A stretch of 19,248 bases of DNA from contig CBFGTV010000065.1 of NCBI GenBank assembly GCA_965652145.1, forward strand, positions 1-19,248. The letters are read 5' to 3'. Position numbers and translations under genes: made by a program. Of the stretch, positions 7,995 to 14,997 are shown one piece after another. The stretch comes from CBFGTV01 sp965652145. GTDB taxonomy: Bacteria; Bacillota; Clostridia; Peptostreptococcales; Natronincolaceae. The notes below the pieces were generated by a model. That model searched no databases and had not been told where the DNA came from. It was given only the letters and a program-made list of their open reading frames with translations. Positions within the stretch are counted from its first letter, which is position 1; each line of letters opens with the position of its first letter.

Positions 7995-9134
7995 CTATTT
8001 CAACAGACTAGCAGAGATTACCATCCTTTGAACCTCTGAAGTACCTTCATAGATCTCTGTAATCTTTGCATCCCGCATCATTCTTTCAACGGGGTATTCC
8101 CGTGTATAACCATAGCCACCATGAAGCTGTACCGCCTTTGTTGTAACCTCCATGGCTGTTTCAGCAGCATAAAGCTTCGCCATGGCTGCTTCCTTGGAAT
8201 AGGGGAGACCTTGCTCTTTATAATAGGCGGCTTTATAGACCAGTAGCCTGGCGGCCTCGGTTTTGGTTCCCATATCTGCCAATTGGAATTGGGTATTTTG
8301 GAAATAGGAAATTGGCTTTCCAAATTGTCTTCTTTCCTTTACATAGGCGATGGTTTCATCCAATGCTCCTTGGGCAATTCCCAGGGCTTGGGCGGCAATT
8401 CCAATCCGTCCCCCATCCAGTGTTTTCATGGCTATTCCGAATCCCTTTCCTAGCTTACCCAAAAGATTCTCTTTGGGTATTTTACAATTTTCAAAAATCA
8501 ACTCACAGGTGGAAGATCCCTTTATTCCCAGCTTCGCTTCTTTTTTTCCAATACTGAAGCCCGCTGTGTCGGATTCAACAATAAAGGCAGAAATACCTCG
8601 AGTGCCCTGGGATTTATCGGTCATGGCCATAATAATATAGATATCAGCATAACCCGCATTTGTTATAAAGATTTTACTGCCATTTAAAACGTAGTGGTCA
8701 CCCTCAAGATGGGCTGTAGTCTGCTGAGCTGAAGCATCGGTTCCTGCATTGGGCTCAGTTAACCCAAAGGCGCCAAGCTTTTCACCCTTTGCCAGGGGGA
8801 TTAAATATTTCTCTTTTTGCTCCTTGGTGCCAAATTCAAAAATAGGTGCGGCACACAAAGAAGTATGGGCTGAAACAATTACCCCTGTAGTGGCGCATAC
8901 CTTGGAAAGCTCTTCAACGGCCATGGCATAGGCCAGGACATCACCCCCGGCCCCTCCGTATTCCTTTGGAAAAGGGATTCCCATAAACCCGTAACGAGCC
9001 AGCTTTTTAACGGTTTCAACAGGAAATTCCTCTTTCTCATCTACTTCCTCTGCCAAGGGCTTTACTTCTTTTTGGGCAAATTCCCTGTATAGCTGTTGAA
9101 GCATTAAATGCTCCTTTGATAAACTAAAGTTCAT
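7995..9134 (-). CDS. bcd: Short-chain acyl-CoA dehydrogenase (butyryl-CoA dehydrogenase type)
   Basis: FAD enzyme that interconverts a short-chain acyl-CoA and its trans-2-enoyl-CoA, most likely butyryl/crotonyl-CoA, with Etf as partner. The 379-residue length matches clostridial Bcd. Domains in order are an N-terminal helical domain (1-118), a beta barrel opening with GAFGLTEPNAGTDA (121-134), and a C-terminal helical domain. The latter has QLHGGYGYTREYPVERMMRD, and the catalytic base is Glu363 in YEGTSEVQ. The ATG is preceded by GGAGGA. It follows maoC by 39 bp and is coupled tightly to etfBA. Chain length cannot be fixed from the sequence, and a branched-chain or slightly longer substrate is possible. 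Confidence 0.95.
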   Translation of the reverse strand: MNFSLSKEHLMLQQLYREFAQKEVKPLAEEVDEKEEFPVETVKKLARYGFMGIPFPKEYGGAGGDVLAYAMAVEELSKVCATTGVIVSAHTSLCAAPIFEFGTKEQKEKYLIPLAKGEKLGAFGLTEPNAGTDASAQQTTAHLEGDHYVLNGSKIFITNAGYADIYIIMAMTDKSQGTRGISAFIVESDTAGFSIGKKEAKLGIKGSSTCELIFENCKIPKENLLGKLGKGFGIAMKTLDGGRIGIAAQALGIAQGALDETIAYVKERRQFGKPISYFQNTQFQLADMGTKTEAARLLVYKAAYYKEQGLPYSKEAAMAKLYAAETAMEVTTKAVQLHGGYGYTREYPVERMMRDAKITEIYEGTSEVQRMVISASLLK

Positions 9135-9173
9135 TTATAATTCCTCCATTCATTAATTTGCTGGATTATGAGT

Positions 9174-9590
9174 TTATTTTGGCGGCATTACCGTGGCTAC
9201 CCCAGACAAAACAACCTCACCCCGCTGGTTTTTGCACACAGTGCTTAACTTGACCTTATTTTTTTCAGCCATAATTTCAATTACCTCTACACTGGCCTGA
9301 ATTGTATCGTTAAATTTTACCGGAGCATGGAATTTCAGCTCCTGCCCAAGGTATATGGTACCCGGTCCGGGTAGCTGCATTCCCAATACTGCAGAAATCA
9401 GCCCCGCCGTCAGCATGCCATGGGCGATTCGCTCTTTAAAAAGGCTGTCTTGGGCATAGGATTCATTAATATGGGCCGGATTTAAGTCTCCGCTTATACC
9501 TGCATATAAATAGACATCTGTTTCGGTAATGGTTTTTTCAAAGAAGCCTTTGTCACCAATCTTTAATTCATTAATCTTTTTACCTACCAC
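9174..9590 (-). CDS. MaoC-type (R)-specific enoyl-CoA hydratase, PhaJ-like
   Basis: Hot-dog-fold hydratase of 138 residues that adds water to trans-2-enoyl-CoA to give (R)-3-hydroxyacyl-CoA, or the reverse. The catalytic pair is visible as Asp35 and His40 in GISGDLNPAH (31-40), followed by FKERIAHGML (51-60), the MaoC/PhaJ signature. The start is GTG, with AGGGGG seven bases upstream and no in-frame ATG at a better distance. It is the first gene of maoC-acd-etfB-etfA and sits about 30 bases downstream of a sigma-54 promoter. It is the only hydratase in the window; no (S)-specific crotonase is present, which matters for the pathway. A role on a non-CoA substrate is possible but less likely. 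Confidence 0.93.
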   Translation of the reverse strand: MVGKKINELKIGDKGFFEKTITETDVYLYAGISGDLNPAHINESYAQDSLFKERIAHGMLTAGLISAVLGMQLPGPGTIYLGQELKFHAPVKFNDTIQASVEVIEIMAEKNKVKLSTVCKNQRGEVVLSGVATVMPPK

Positions 9591-9631
9591 TGTAATGCCC
9601 CCTTACTTTATTATTTTCACTACAATTATAT

Positions 9632-9647
9632 CGCAATATCTGTGCCA
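9632..9647 (-). promoter_or_regulatory. Sigma-54 promoter of the maoC-acd-etfBA operon
   Basis: The minus strand reads TGGCAC-AGATA-TTGC, an exact match to the -24/-12 consensus TGGCAC-N5-TTGC with GG and GC ten bases apart. The start point is expected near 9621, giving a leader of about 30 bases before the GTG of maoC. The AT-rich stretch 9661-9780 upstream includes a direct repeat of TTTTATAGAT (9692-9701 and 9721-9730) and no gene; it could be the bendable DNA between enhancer and promoter. Confidence 0.88.
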
Positions 9648-9814
9648 GTTTTCGTAAGATTGATATTTATTTGACATAAATATTTAAAATTTTTTATAGA
9701 TCCACCTTATATCCATTATATTTTATAGATTTATAAGATTAAATAGACTCCAATCATCTTTAAAACCAAGTTCTAATTGTTATTAAAATAACTACAAAGA
9801 TTCCTTTTGTAAAA

Positions 9815-9841
9815 GGGACTGTACATTTTTTGTACAGTCCC
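9815..9841 (-). terminator. Inverted repeat after the fabG-like gene, probable terminator
   Basis: A perfect 11-bp stem GGGACTGTACA / TGTACAGTCCC with a 5-base loop lies 74 bp past the stop of the upstream reductase gene. On the minus strand it is followed by TTTTAC, giving a moderate intrinsic terminator. The same bases contain a copy of the TGTAC-N7-(G/T)TACA dyad, so the site may serve as terminator, protein-binding site, or both. Confidence 0.55.
9819..9837. promoter_or_regulatory. Candidate enhancer (UAS) of the sigma-54 activator, copy 1
   Basis: CTGTACATTTTTTGTACAG is a dyad matching the consensus TGTAC-N7-(G/T)TACA shared with two sites before the CoA-transferase gene. Its centre is about 205 bp upstream of the start point predicted for the maoC sigma-54 promoter, a usual enhancer distance. 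It overlaps a terminator-like hairpin, so this copy is the least certain of the three. Confidence 0.45.
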
Positions 9842-9914
9842 ACCCCGGTATCTAGTCTAACTAGGCCGTCTATATGTTGTCCAGTTTATGAACACCGTTT
9901 TATTTGTTGACAGT

Positions 9915-10655
9915 CTATATTACAACACCGCCATCAACACTTAGGGTAGTTCCTGTAATAAAGCTGGCCTCATCGGAGGCAAGGAATGCATAGGCATTGG
10001 CAATATCCTCTGGTGTTCCAAGTCTTCCAAGGGGAGATTTGCCCTTCATCATATCAATTACCTTCTCTGGCATTTTAGCCACCATTGGTGTTGCAATAAA
10101 GCCTGGGGCTATGGCATTTACTCGAATACCCTTCTTACCTAGTTCCTTGGCCCAGGTTTTAGTCATACCAATTACGCCAAATTTGGTAGCAGCATAGTTG
10201 GTTTGGCCAAAGTTTCCGTATAGACCTACTACTGAAGAGGCATTCAAAATAACACCACCGCCATTTTCCACCATGACAGGGGCCACAAGCTGAGTACAAT
10301 TGTAAACGCCCTTCAGGTTTACAGCAATCACTTTATCAAAAGCATCTTCAGTCATTTTCAGCAGCTGGCTATCGGCAGTAATACCTGCATTGTTCACCAA
10401 TACATCAATTTTACCCCATTTGCCCACCACATCATCAACCATAGCTTGAATCTGCTCACGATTGACTACATTCACTTCGTAGGCCAATACTTCGGCACCC
10501 ATTGCCTTAATTTCAGAAACAACCTCATCCATCATTTCCATTTTGATATCAACTACTACCACCTTGGCTCCCTCTTGGGCAAATTTTAATGCGGTGGCCT
10601 TTCCAATCCCTTGGGCAGTTCCAGTGACTACCACTACCTTGTTTTCAAATTTCAT
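9915..10655 (-). CDS. SDR-family 3-oxoacyl-ACP / (R)-3-hydroxyacyl-CoA dehydrogenase (FabG/PhaB-like)
   Basis: Classical short-chain dehydrogenase of 246 residues. It has the cofactor motif TGTAQGIG (11-18), NNAG (88-91), catalytic Asn113, Ser140/141, Tyr154 and Lys158 (YAATK), and the C-terminal SVDGG. Asp36 at the end of beta-2 (VVVVDIK) suggests NAD(H) rather than NADP(H) preference. No acpP, fabD or fabF lies nearby. Instead it sits among CoA-ester genes, so I infer interconversion of acetoacetyl-CoA and (R)-3-hydroxybutyryl-CoA, matching the stereochemistry of the MaoC hydratase. The ATG follows AAGGAGG. It is 136 bp downstream of hbd with no clear terminator between them, so it is probably co-transcribed. 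Free-acid (R)-3-hydroxybutyrate dehydrogenase activity is an alternative. Confidence 0.88.
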   Translation of the reverse strand: MKFENKVVVVTGTAQGIGKATALKFAQEGAKVVVVDIKMEMMDEVVSEIKAMGAEVLAYEVNVVNREQIQAMVDDVVGKWGKIDVLVNNAGITADSQLLKMTEDAFDKVIAVNLKGVYNCTQLVAPVMVENGGGVILNASSVVGLYGNFGQTNYAATKFGVIGMTKTWAKELGKKGIRVNAIAPGFIATPMVAKMPEKVIDMMKGKSPLGRLGTPEDIANAYAFLASDEASFITGTTLSVDGGVVI

Positions 10656-10790
10656 TGCTTCGCCTCCTTAAAAAATTACACCTACTTATCTTAATTATAT
10701 ATCAAATTACAAATTTATCCATCAGTTTTAAAAAATATTTATAGACTTTTTTTGTTTCTTCATCTTATATTGATTAGTAAAAAAATTGGG

Positions 10791-11630
10791 TTAATAGGTA
10801 TAAAAACCCTTTCCGGATTTTCTACCCAGGAAACCGCCTCTTACCATCTTCCTCAGTAGAGGATGGGGCCGATATTTTGTATCTGCAAACTCGTTATAGA
10901 GTGTTTCCATAATGGCAAGACAGACGTCAGTACCAATTAAATCAGCCAGCGCCAAGGGTCCTATGGGATGGTTGGCTCCCAGCCTCATGGCCTCATCAAT
11001 AGCTTCGGCTGTTGCTACACCGTCACTCAAGATTCCCACCGCTTCATTAACCATAGGAATTAAGATACGATTTACCACAAAGCCTGGTGCTTCTTCTACC
11101 TCCACTGGTGTTTTACCGATGGTCTTAGTTAGCTCCATAATGGTTAATTTAGTTTCCTCTGAAGTGGCAATCCCTTTGATAATTTCTACCAGCTTCATAA
11201 TAAAAACCGGGTTAAAGAAATGCATGCCAATGACCTTATGGGGCCTGCTGGTGGCACTGGCTATCTCTGTAATTGACAAAGAGGATGTATTGGTAGCCAG
11301 GATGGCCTCAGGCTTACACACTTGATCCAATTCAGCAAAGATCTTCTTTTTCAATTCCATATTTTCAACTGCCGCTTCAATGACAATATCAACATTTCCT
11401 AAATCCTCTACGACTGTGGTGGCAGTAATCCTACCTAAAATCCGCTCTTTGTCGGCCTCAGTCAGCTTGCCCTTCTGAACACCTTTGTCGAGATTTTTTG
11501 TAATAATTCCCACTCCCCGCTTTACAAAGGTTTCATTAATATCCCTCATAACGACTTCATATTCATATTCAGCTAGTACCTGAGCAATTCCTGCCCCCAT
11601 GGTTCCTGCACCAATAACACCAATTTTCAT
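10791..11630 (-). CDS. hbd: 3-hydroxybutyryl-CoA dehydrogenase
   Basis: NAD(P)-dependent oxidoreductase converting (S)-3-hydroxybutyryl-CoA and acetoacetyl-CoA. The 279-residue product has the Rossmann motif GAGTMG (7-12), with acidic Asp30 pointing to NAD(H). It also has TNTSSLSITEIA (113-124) and the catalytic His137 in GMHFFNPV, with Glu149 in KLVEI as its partner. The C-terminal helical domain ends GRKSGKGFYTY, typical of clostridial Hbd. The ATG follows GGAGGG (minus strand, about 11636-11641). It lies 225 bp after the permease gene, in a gap with inverted repeats and no strong promoter. An (S)-specific enzyme beside an (R)-specific hydratase and reductase, with no crotonase, is unusual. 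Confidence 0.96.
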   Translation of the reverse strand: MKIGVIGAGTMGAGIAQVLAEYEYEVVMRDINETFVKRGVGIITKNLDKGVQKGKLTEADKERILGRITATTVVEDLGNVDIVIEAAVENMELKKKIFAELDQVCKPEAILATNTSSLSITEIASATSRPHKVIGMHFFNPVFIMKLVEIIKGIATSEETKLTIMELTKTIGKTPVEVEEAPGFVVNRILIPMVNEAVGILSDGVATAEAIDEAMRLGANHPIGPLALADLIGTDVCLAIMETLYNEFADTKYRPHPLLRKMVRGGFLGRKSGKGFYTY

Positions 11631-11765
11631 AGTATCCCTCCACTTTTATCTGTGAAAAACTCAGCCTTCCCTTTGCTATAGGGCAGCAGGCCTTCCTAAA
11701 TAAATTGTGTTCTATGCCATGCCTGTTAAGCAATGGCCATCACACCCTGTTACAATATAAGGGCA

Positions 11766-11812
11766 GCCCCATTATCAATGCCCCGCAGTTGTCGCAGCTC
11801 GACCAGGGGCTG
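11766..11812 (-). other. Nested inverted repeats after the permease gene
   Basis: On the minus strand CAGCCCC (near 11806-11812) can pair either with the adjacent GGGGC (11780-11784), enclosing GTCG/CGAC, or with GGGGCTG (11766-11772), giving two mutually exclusive stems. No T-run follows, so a standard intrinsic terminator is not supported. It could be a weak attenuator, or an mRNA processing or stability element between the permease and hbd. The rest of the 11631-11855 gap shows no promoter I trust. Confidence 0.35.
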
Positions 11813-11855
11813 ACCATCTTATTTCTTAAATTCTTAAATTAGAATAATTTCTTTA

Positions 11856-13139
11856 TTATACAAGACCTACACTGGCTAAAATAATTGCTGTAATAACCGA
11901 TAACACCGGTATGGCAGTACAAGTCATAAAGATATCAATATAGGAATCCTTGTGGGTCATGGCAGTTACAGCTAACAGGGTCAATACAGCTCCATTGTGG
12001 GGCAATGTGTCTAATCCACCACTTGATAAGGACGCAATTCGGTGGAATGCCGCCGGAGGAATACCGGTGCTGGCAGCTAATTCCATATATTTTTCACCTA
12101 GAGCAGCCAGGGCGATTCCCATTCCCCCAGAGGCAGAACCTGTTGCTCCTGCTAAAACATTGACTGCTACCGCCTCTGAAATCAATGGATTTCCTTTGAT
12201 TCCCATCACTAAATTTGTTAAGCTTTCAAAGCCAGGTACTGCCCTAACCACAGCCCCAAAGCCAACCGCAGCACTGGTATTAATAATGGCCAGAACTGAA
12301 CCCGAAGCGCCGCTATTGATTGTGGCAATCATTGAAGGAATACGTTTGAAATTTAATACTAAGCCCACTGCAATTCCCGCCAATAACGAAGTTACGATGT
12401 TTAAATCAAAGGCATTTAACAGGATCACCACTGTAAATAGCGGCAGGGCTGATAAAAGTGGATTTGGCAATTCTGCCGCTTCGGTTGCTTCTACCTTCTT
12501 ATCAGGCTCGGTGAAAACCTCCCCTGCTGCCGTGAGTTTTTTCTCCCGGTAGGTTAACCACAGCATTCCGCCCCCAAACATAATTAGTGCAGCCACTGTA
12601 CCCATAATGGGAGCAGCCATTGGTGTTGTTCCGAAATAATCTGTAGGGATTAGGTTCTGAATTTGTGGGGTACCAGGTATGGCTGTCATGGTGAAGGCAA
12701 AGGCCCCCAGGGCAATAGAACCCGGTATCAGCTTTCTGGTAATGTTGGCTTCTCTAAATAATGCAATTGCTAAAGGATAAATTGCAAATACAACAACGAA
12801 TAATGAAATACCGCCATAGGTTAATGCAGCGCAGGCTACAACAACCGCCAGAATGGCTCTTTTCTTACCAATAACAGAGGTGATCCAGTGGGCAACGGAA
12901 CGGGCCGCACCAGATTCATCCATTACTTTACCGAATATGGCACCCAGCATAAATACCGGAAACCATGATAATACGAAGCCTACAAAGCCTTCCATATAGG
13001 AGCCCGTATAGGCTGGCAGTAATTCCAAGCCCCCTGTAAGGGCAACCACCATGGCACAAATTGGTGCCACCCAAATAATAGACATCCCTTTATAGGCTAA
13101 AAACATTAATAAGGCCAGACCAATTATTATTCCTAACAT
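11856..13139 (-). CDS. GntP-family permease, likely for a short hydroxy or keto acid
   Basis: A 427-residue integral membrane transporter with about 12 hydrophobic segments over its whole length and a cytosolic-looking charged loop around 195-222 (TYREKKLTAAGE to KKVEATEAAE). It fits the gluconate:H+ symporter (GntP) family, one branch of which is annotated as D-beta-hydroxybutyrate permease. The PGTPQIQNLIPTDYFGTTP segment (about 155-173) and the late GGLDTLPHNGA motif are the kind found in that branch. The start is ATG with GGAGGGA upstream, 17 bp after the CoA-transferase stop, so both are read from the sigma-54 promoter at 14749. Pairing with a CoA-transferase argues for a carboxylate that is then activated to its CoA ester. 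The exact substrate is inferred. Confidence 0.87.
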   Translation of the reverse strand: MLGIIIGLALLMFLAYKGMSIIWVAPICAMVVALTGGLELLPAYTGSYMEGFVGFVLSWFPVFMLGAIFGKVMDESGAARSVAHWITSVIGKKRAILAVVVACAALTYGGISLFVVVFAIYPLAIALFREANITRKLIPGSIALGAFAFTMTAIPGTPQIQNLIPTDYFGTTPMAAPIMGTVAALIMFGGGMLWLTYREKKLTAAGEVFTEPDKKVEATEAAELPNPLLSALPLFTVVILLNAFDLNIVTSLLAGIAVGLVLNFKRIPSMIATINSGASGSVLAIINTSAAVGFGAVVRAVPGFESLTNLVMGIKGNPLISEAVAVNVLAGATGSASGGMGIALAALGEKYMELAASTGIPPAAFHRIASLSSGGLDTLPHNGAVLTLLAVTAMTHKDSYIDIFMTCTAIPVLSVITAIILASVGLV

Positions 13140-13156
13140 TTTTCTCCCTCCGCTCT

Positions 13157-14710
13157 CTAAATTATTAATCCCATTTTTTCTGAGTTAAAAATTCTGGCGT
13201 CCATTAATTTTAGCTCTGGGCTGACTACCGGCTGAAATTCCATCTGTTCTAGGATGTCTTTCTTCAAGTCGATTCCAGGTGCAATCTCAGTTAACATCAT
13301 ACCTTCAGGACTTAAAGCAAATACTGCTCTTTCTGTGATATAAAGAACTGTTTGGTTCTCATCTATGGCATATTCCCCACTGAAGGTGATTTGCTCAACC
13401 TGATTAAGGAATTTTTTAACCTTACCCTCTTGGTTAATTTTAAGTTTTCCGTCTTCAATGGCAATATCGAGTCCACCTGCCGTAAAGGTACCACAGAAAA
13501 CAACCTTTTTGGCATTTTGAGTGATATTGATAAATCCGCCTGCACCAGCAATTTTAGGACCAAATTTACTTACATTAATATTGCCTGTCTTATCACATTG
13601 GGCTAATCCTAAAAAGGCAACATCCAAGCCACCACCATCATAAAAGTCAAACTGATAGGGTTGATCAATAATAGCCTCTGGATTAATCGCCGCCCCAAAG
13701 CTTAATCCACCTGCAGGAATACCACCGATTGGTCCTGGCTCTACGGTTAAGACCATTTCATTTCCAATTCCTTCTTCATTGGCAACCACTGCAACCCCTT
13801 CAGGCATACCAATTCCCAGATTAACAACAGCCTGGGGCACCAGTTCCATAGCGGCCCTTCTTGCAATAACTTTTCTTTCATCCAGTGCCATGGGCTTTAC
13901 AGAGTTTACAGGTACCTTTGTGGCTCCAGTATAGCTGGCATTGTAGGATTCCGCAAAGGTTTGCATATGATTTGCCATATCCTTTACTTCGACAATGGTG
14001 TCTACATAAATACCCGGGATTTTAACAAGCTTGGGATCTAAGCTGCCTGCCTTCACTACCTTTTCAACCTGGACAATGACTTTTCCGCCTGAATTTTTAC
14101 ACGCCTGGGCAATAGAGAGCACTTCCAGCGTACCTGCCTCTTTTTCCATGGTAACGTTTCCATTTTCATCGGCATAGGTACCTCTAATCAAGGCAAAATC
14201 AATCGGAAATGCCTTATAAAGCAAATATTCCTCTCCTAACACCTCAATAAGCTCTACCATGTCCTCTTTTGTCTTTTCGTTCAGCTTTCCTCCCTCAACC
14301 CTTGGGTCTACAAAGGTTTTTAAACCGACCTTGGTGATGGTTCCGGGCTTATTGGCTGCAATATCCCTGAAAAGATGTGAAATTGAACCCTGGGGAAAAT
14401 TATAGGCTTCTATTTTGTTTTCAAAGGCCAGCTTCTGAACCTTGGGAACCAAGCCCCAATGGCCTCCGATCACTCTTTTGAGTAAGCCCTCGTGGCCTAA
14501 ATGGTTTAAGCCCCTTCCTTTTCCGTCTCCTTGACCGGCAGCATATACCAAAGTTAAATTTCGAGGTTCTGCCGTCTCAAGGAACCTTCTCTCCAGGGCA
14601 ATTTCTAATTCTTCTGGTACCGCGTTTCCTACAAAGCCTCCTGTCGCCAAGGTACTGTTTGAATCAATTAGCTTTACAGCCTCTTCTGCTGTCATAAATT
14701 TTACTGCCAC
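13157..14710 (-). CDS. Family I CoA-transferase (acetate/3-oxoacid or short-chain acyl type)
   Basis: A 517-residue single-chain enzyme in which the alpha-like (1-270) and beta-like (275-517) halves are fused, as in YdiF, propionate CoA-transferase and SCOT. The catalytic glutamate is Glu324 in LTVEPGPIGG (321-330). ATGGFVGNAVPEEL near the N-terminus is the usual CoA-binding signature. It moves CoA from acetyl- or another acyl-CoA to a free carboxylate, sparing ATP. The start is GTG with AAGGAGGA at six bases; an in-frame ATG at residue 6 lacks that spacing. It is the first gene of an operon with the GntP permease, downstream of a sigma-54 promoter and two dyad sites. Probable substrates are 3-hydroxybutyrate, acetoacetate or butyrate. 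Confidence 0.93.
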   Translation of the reverse strand: MAVKFMTAEEAVKLIDSNSTLATGGFVGNAVPEELEIALERRFLETAEPRNLTLVYAAGQGDGKGRGLNHLGHEGLLKRVIGGHWGLVPKVQKLAFENKIEAYNFPQGSISHLFRDIAANKPGTITKVGLKTFVDPRVEGGKLNEKTKEDMVELIEVLGEEYLLYKAFPIDFALIRGTYADENGNVTMEKEAGTLEVLSIAQACKNSGGKVIVQVEKVVKAGSLDPKLVKIPGIYVDTIVEVKDMANHMQTFAESYNASYTGATKVPVNSVKPMALDERKVIARRAAMELVPQAVVNLGIGMPEGVAVVANEEGIGNEMVLTVEPGPIGGIPAGGLSFGAAINPEAIIDQPYQFDFYDGGGLDVAFLGLAQCDKTGNINVSKFGPKIAGAGGFINITQNAKKVVFCGTFTAGGLDIAIEDGKLKINQEGKVKKFLNQVEQITFSGEYAIDENQTVLYITERAVFALSPEGMMLTEIAPGIDLKKDILEQMEFQPVVSPELKLMDARIFNSEKMGLII

Positions 14711-14748
14711 TTAAAATCCTCCTTCCATGATTGCTCAACTTTATAGCT

Positions 14749-14764
14749 TGCAAGTTCCATGCCA
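14749..14764 (-). promoter_or_regulatory. Sigma-54 promoter of the CoA-transferase/permease operon
   Basis: The minus strand reads TGGCAT-GGAAC-TTGCA, one base off the -24/-12 consensus, with GG and GC ten bases apart. The predicted start point is near 14738, about 28 bases before the GTG start. Two copies of the dyad motif lie about 125 and 240 bp upstream. Confidence 0.88.
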
Positions 14765-14854
14765 AATATAATATTAGGATCATTCAATCATATTTAGACA
14801 TTTTTTGCTATAAATTTCATGATTCAGGAGGATTTTTAAATTTTTCTTTTAGAA

Positions 14855-14873
14855 GTGTACAATTTTTTTACAC
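14855..14873. promoter_or_regulatory. Candidate enhancer (UAS) of the sigma-54 activator, copy 2
   Basis: GTGTACAATTTTTTTACAC matches the TGTAC-N7-(G/T)TACA consensus, and AGTGTA / TACACT form an outer perfect 6-bp dyad (14854-14874). Its centre is about 125 bp upstream of the predicted sigma-54 start. It lies in noncoding DNA between the activator gene and its presumed target. Confidence 0.6.
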
Positions 14874-14971
14874 TAATTTTCTGATTTTTCTAACTTTTTT
14901 CCCCTTTTACAAGGGCCCTTTTATTGATTTTTCAATAACTTAGTTTTACAAAAAAAATATTTCAAATGATT

Positions 14972-14990
14972 TTGTACTTTTTATTTACAC
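14972..14990. promoter_or_regulatory. Candidate enhancer (UAS) of the sigma-54 activator, copy 3
   Basis: TTGTACTTTTTATTTACAC aligns without gaps to the other two copies over all 19 positions, keeping TGTAC and TTACA. Its centre is about 240 bp upstream of the predicted CoA-transferase start point and it ends 7 bp before the activator stop codon. Paired enhancers before one sigma-54 promoter are common. Confidence 0.55.
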
Positions 14991-14997
14991 TGTTCAT

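Noticed and set aside
11688..11705. Sigma-54 promoter before hbd
   Set aside because: GG and GC are ten bases apart, but the flanking bases (AGGAAG and CTGC) match the consensus poorly.
11950..12552. 200-codon plus-strand open frame opposite the permease
   Set aside because: It is antisense to a well-supported membrane protein gene. The composition is what a reverse frame of hydrophobic codons gives.
9807..14912. Shared 11-mer TTGTAAAAGGG near the dyads (9807-9817 plus strand; 14902-14912 minus strand)
   Set aside because: The orientation and distance to the dyads differ, and the sequence is AT-rich enough for chance recurrence.
14731..14943. 70-codon plus-strand ORF between the activator and the CoA-transferase
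   Set aside because: It is very AT-rich, Phe-rich low-complexity sequence with no upstream Shine-Dalgarno, and it overlaps the promoter and dyad sites.
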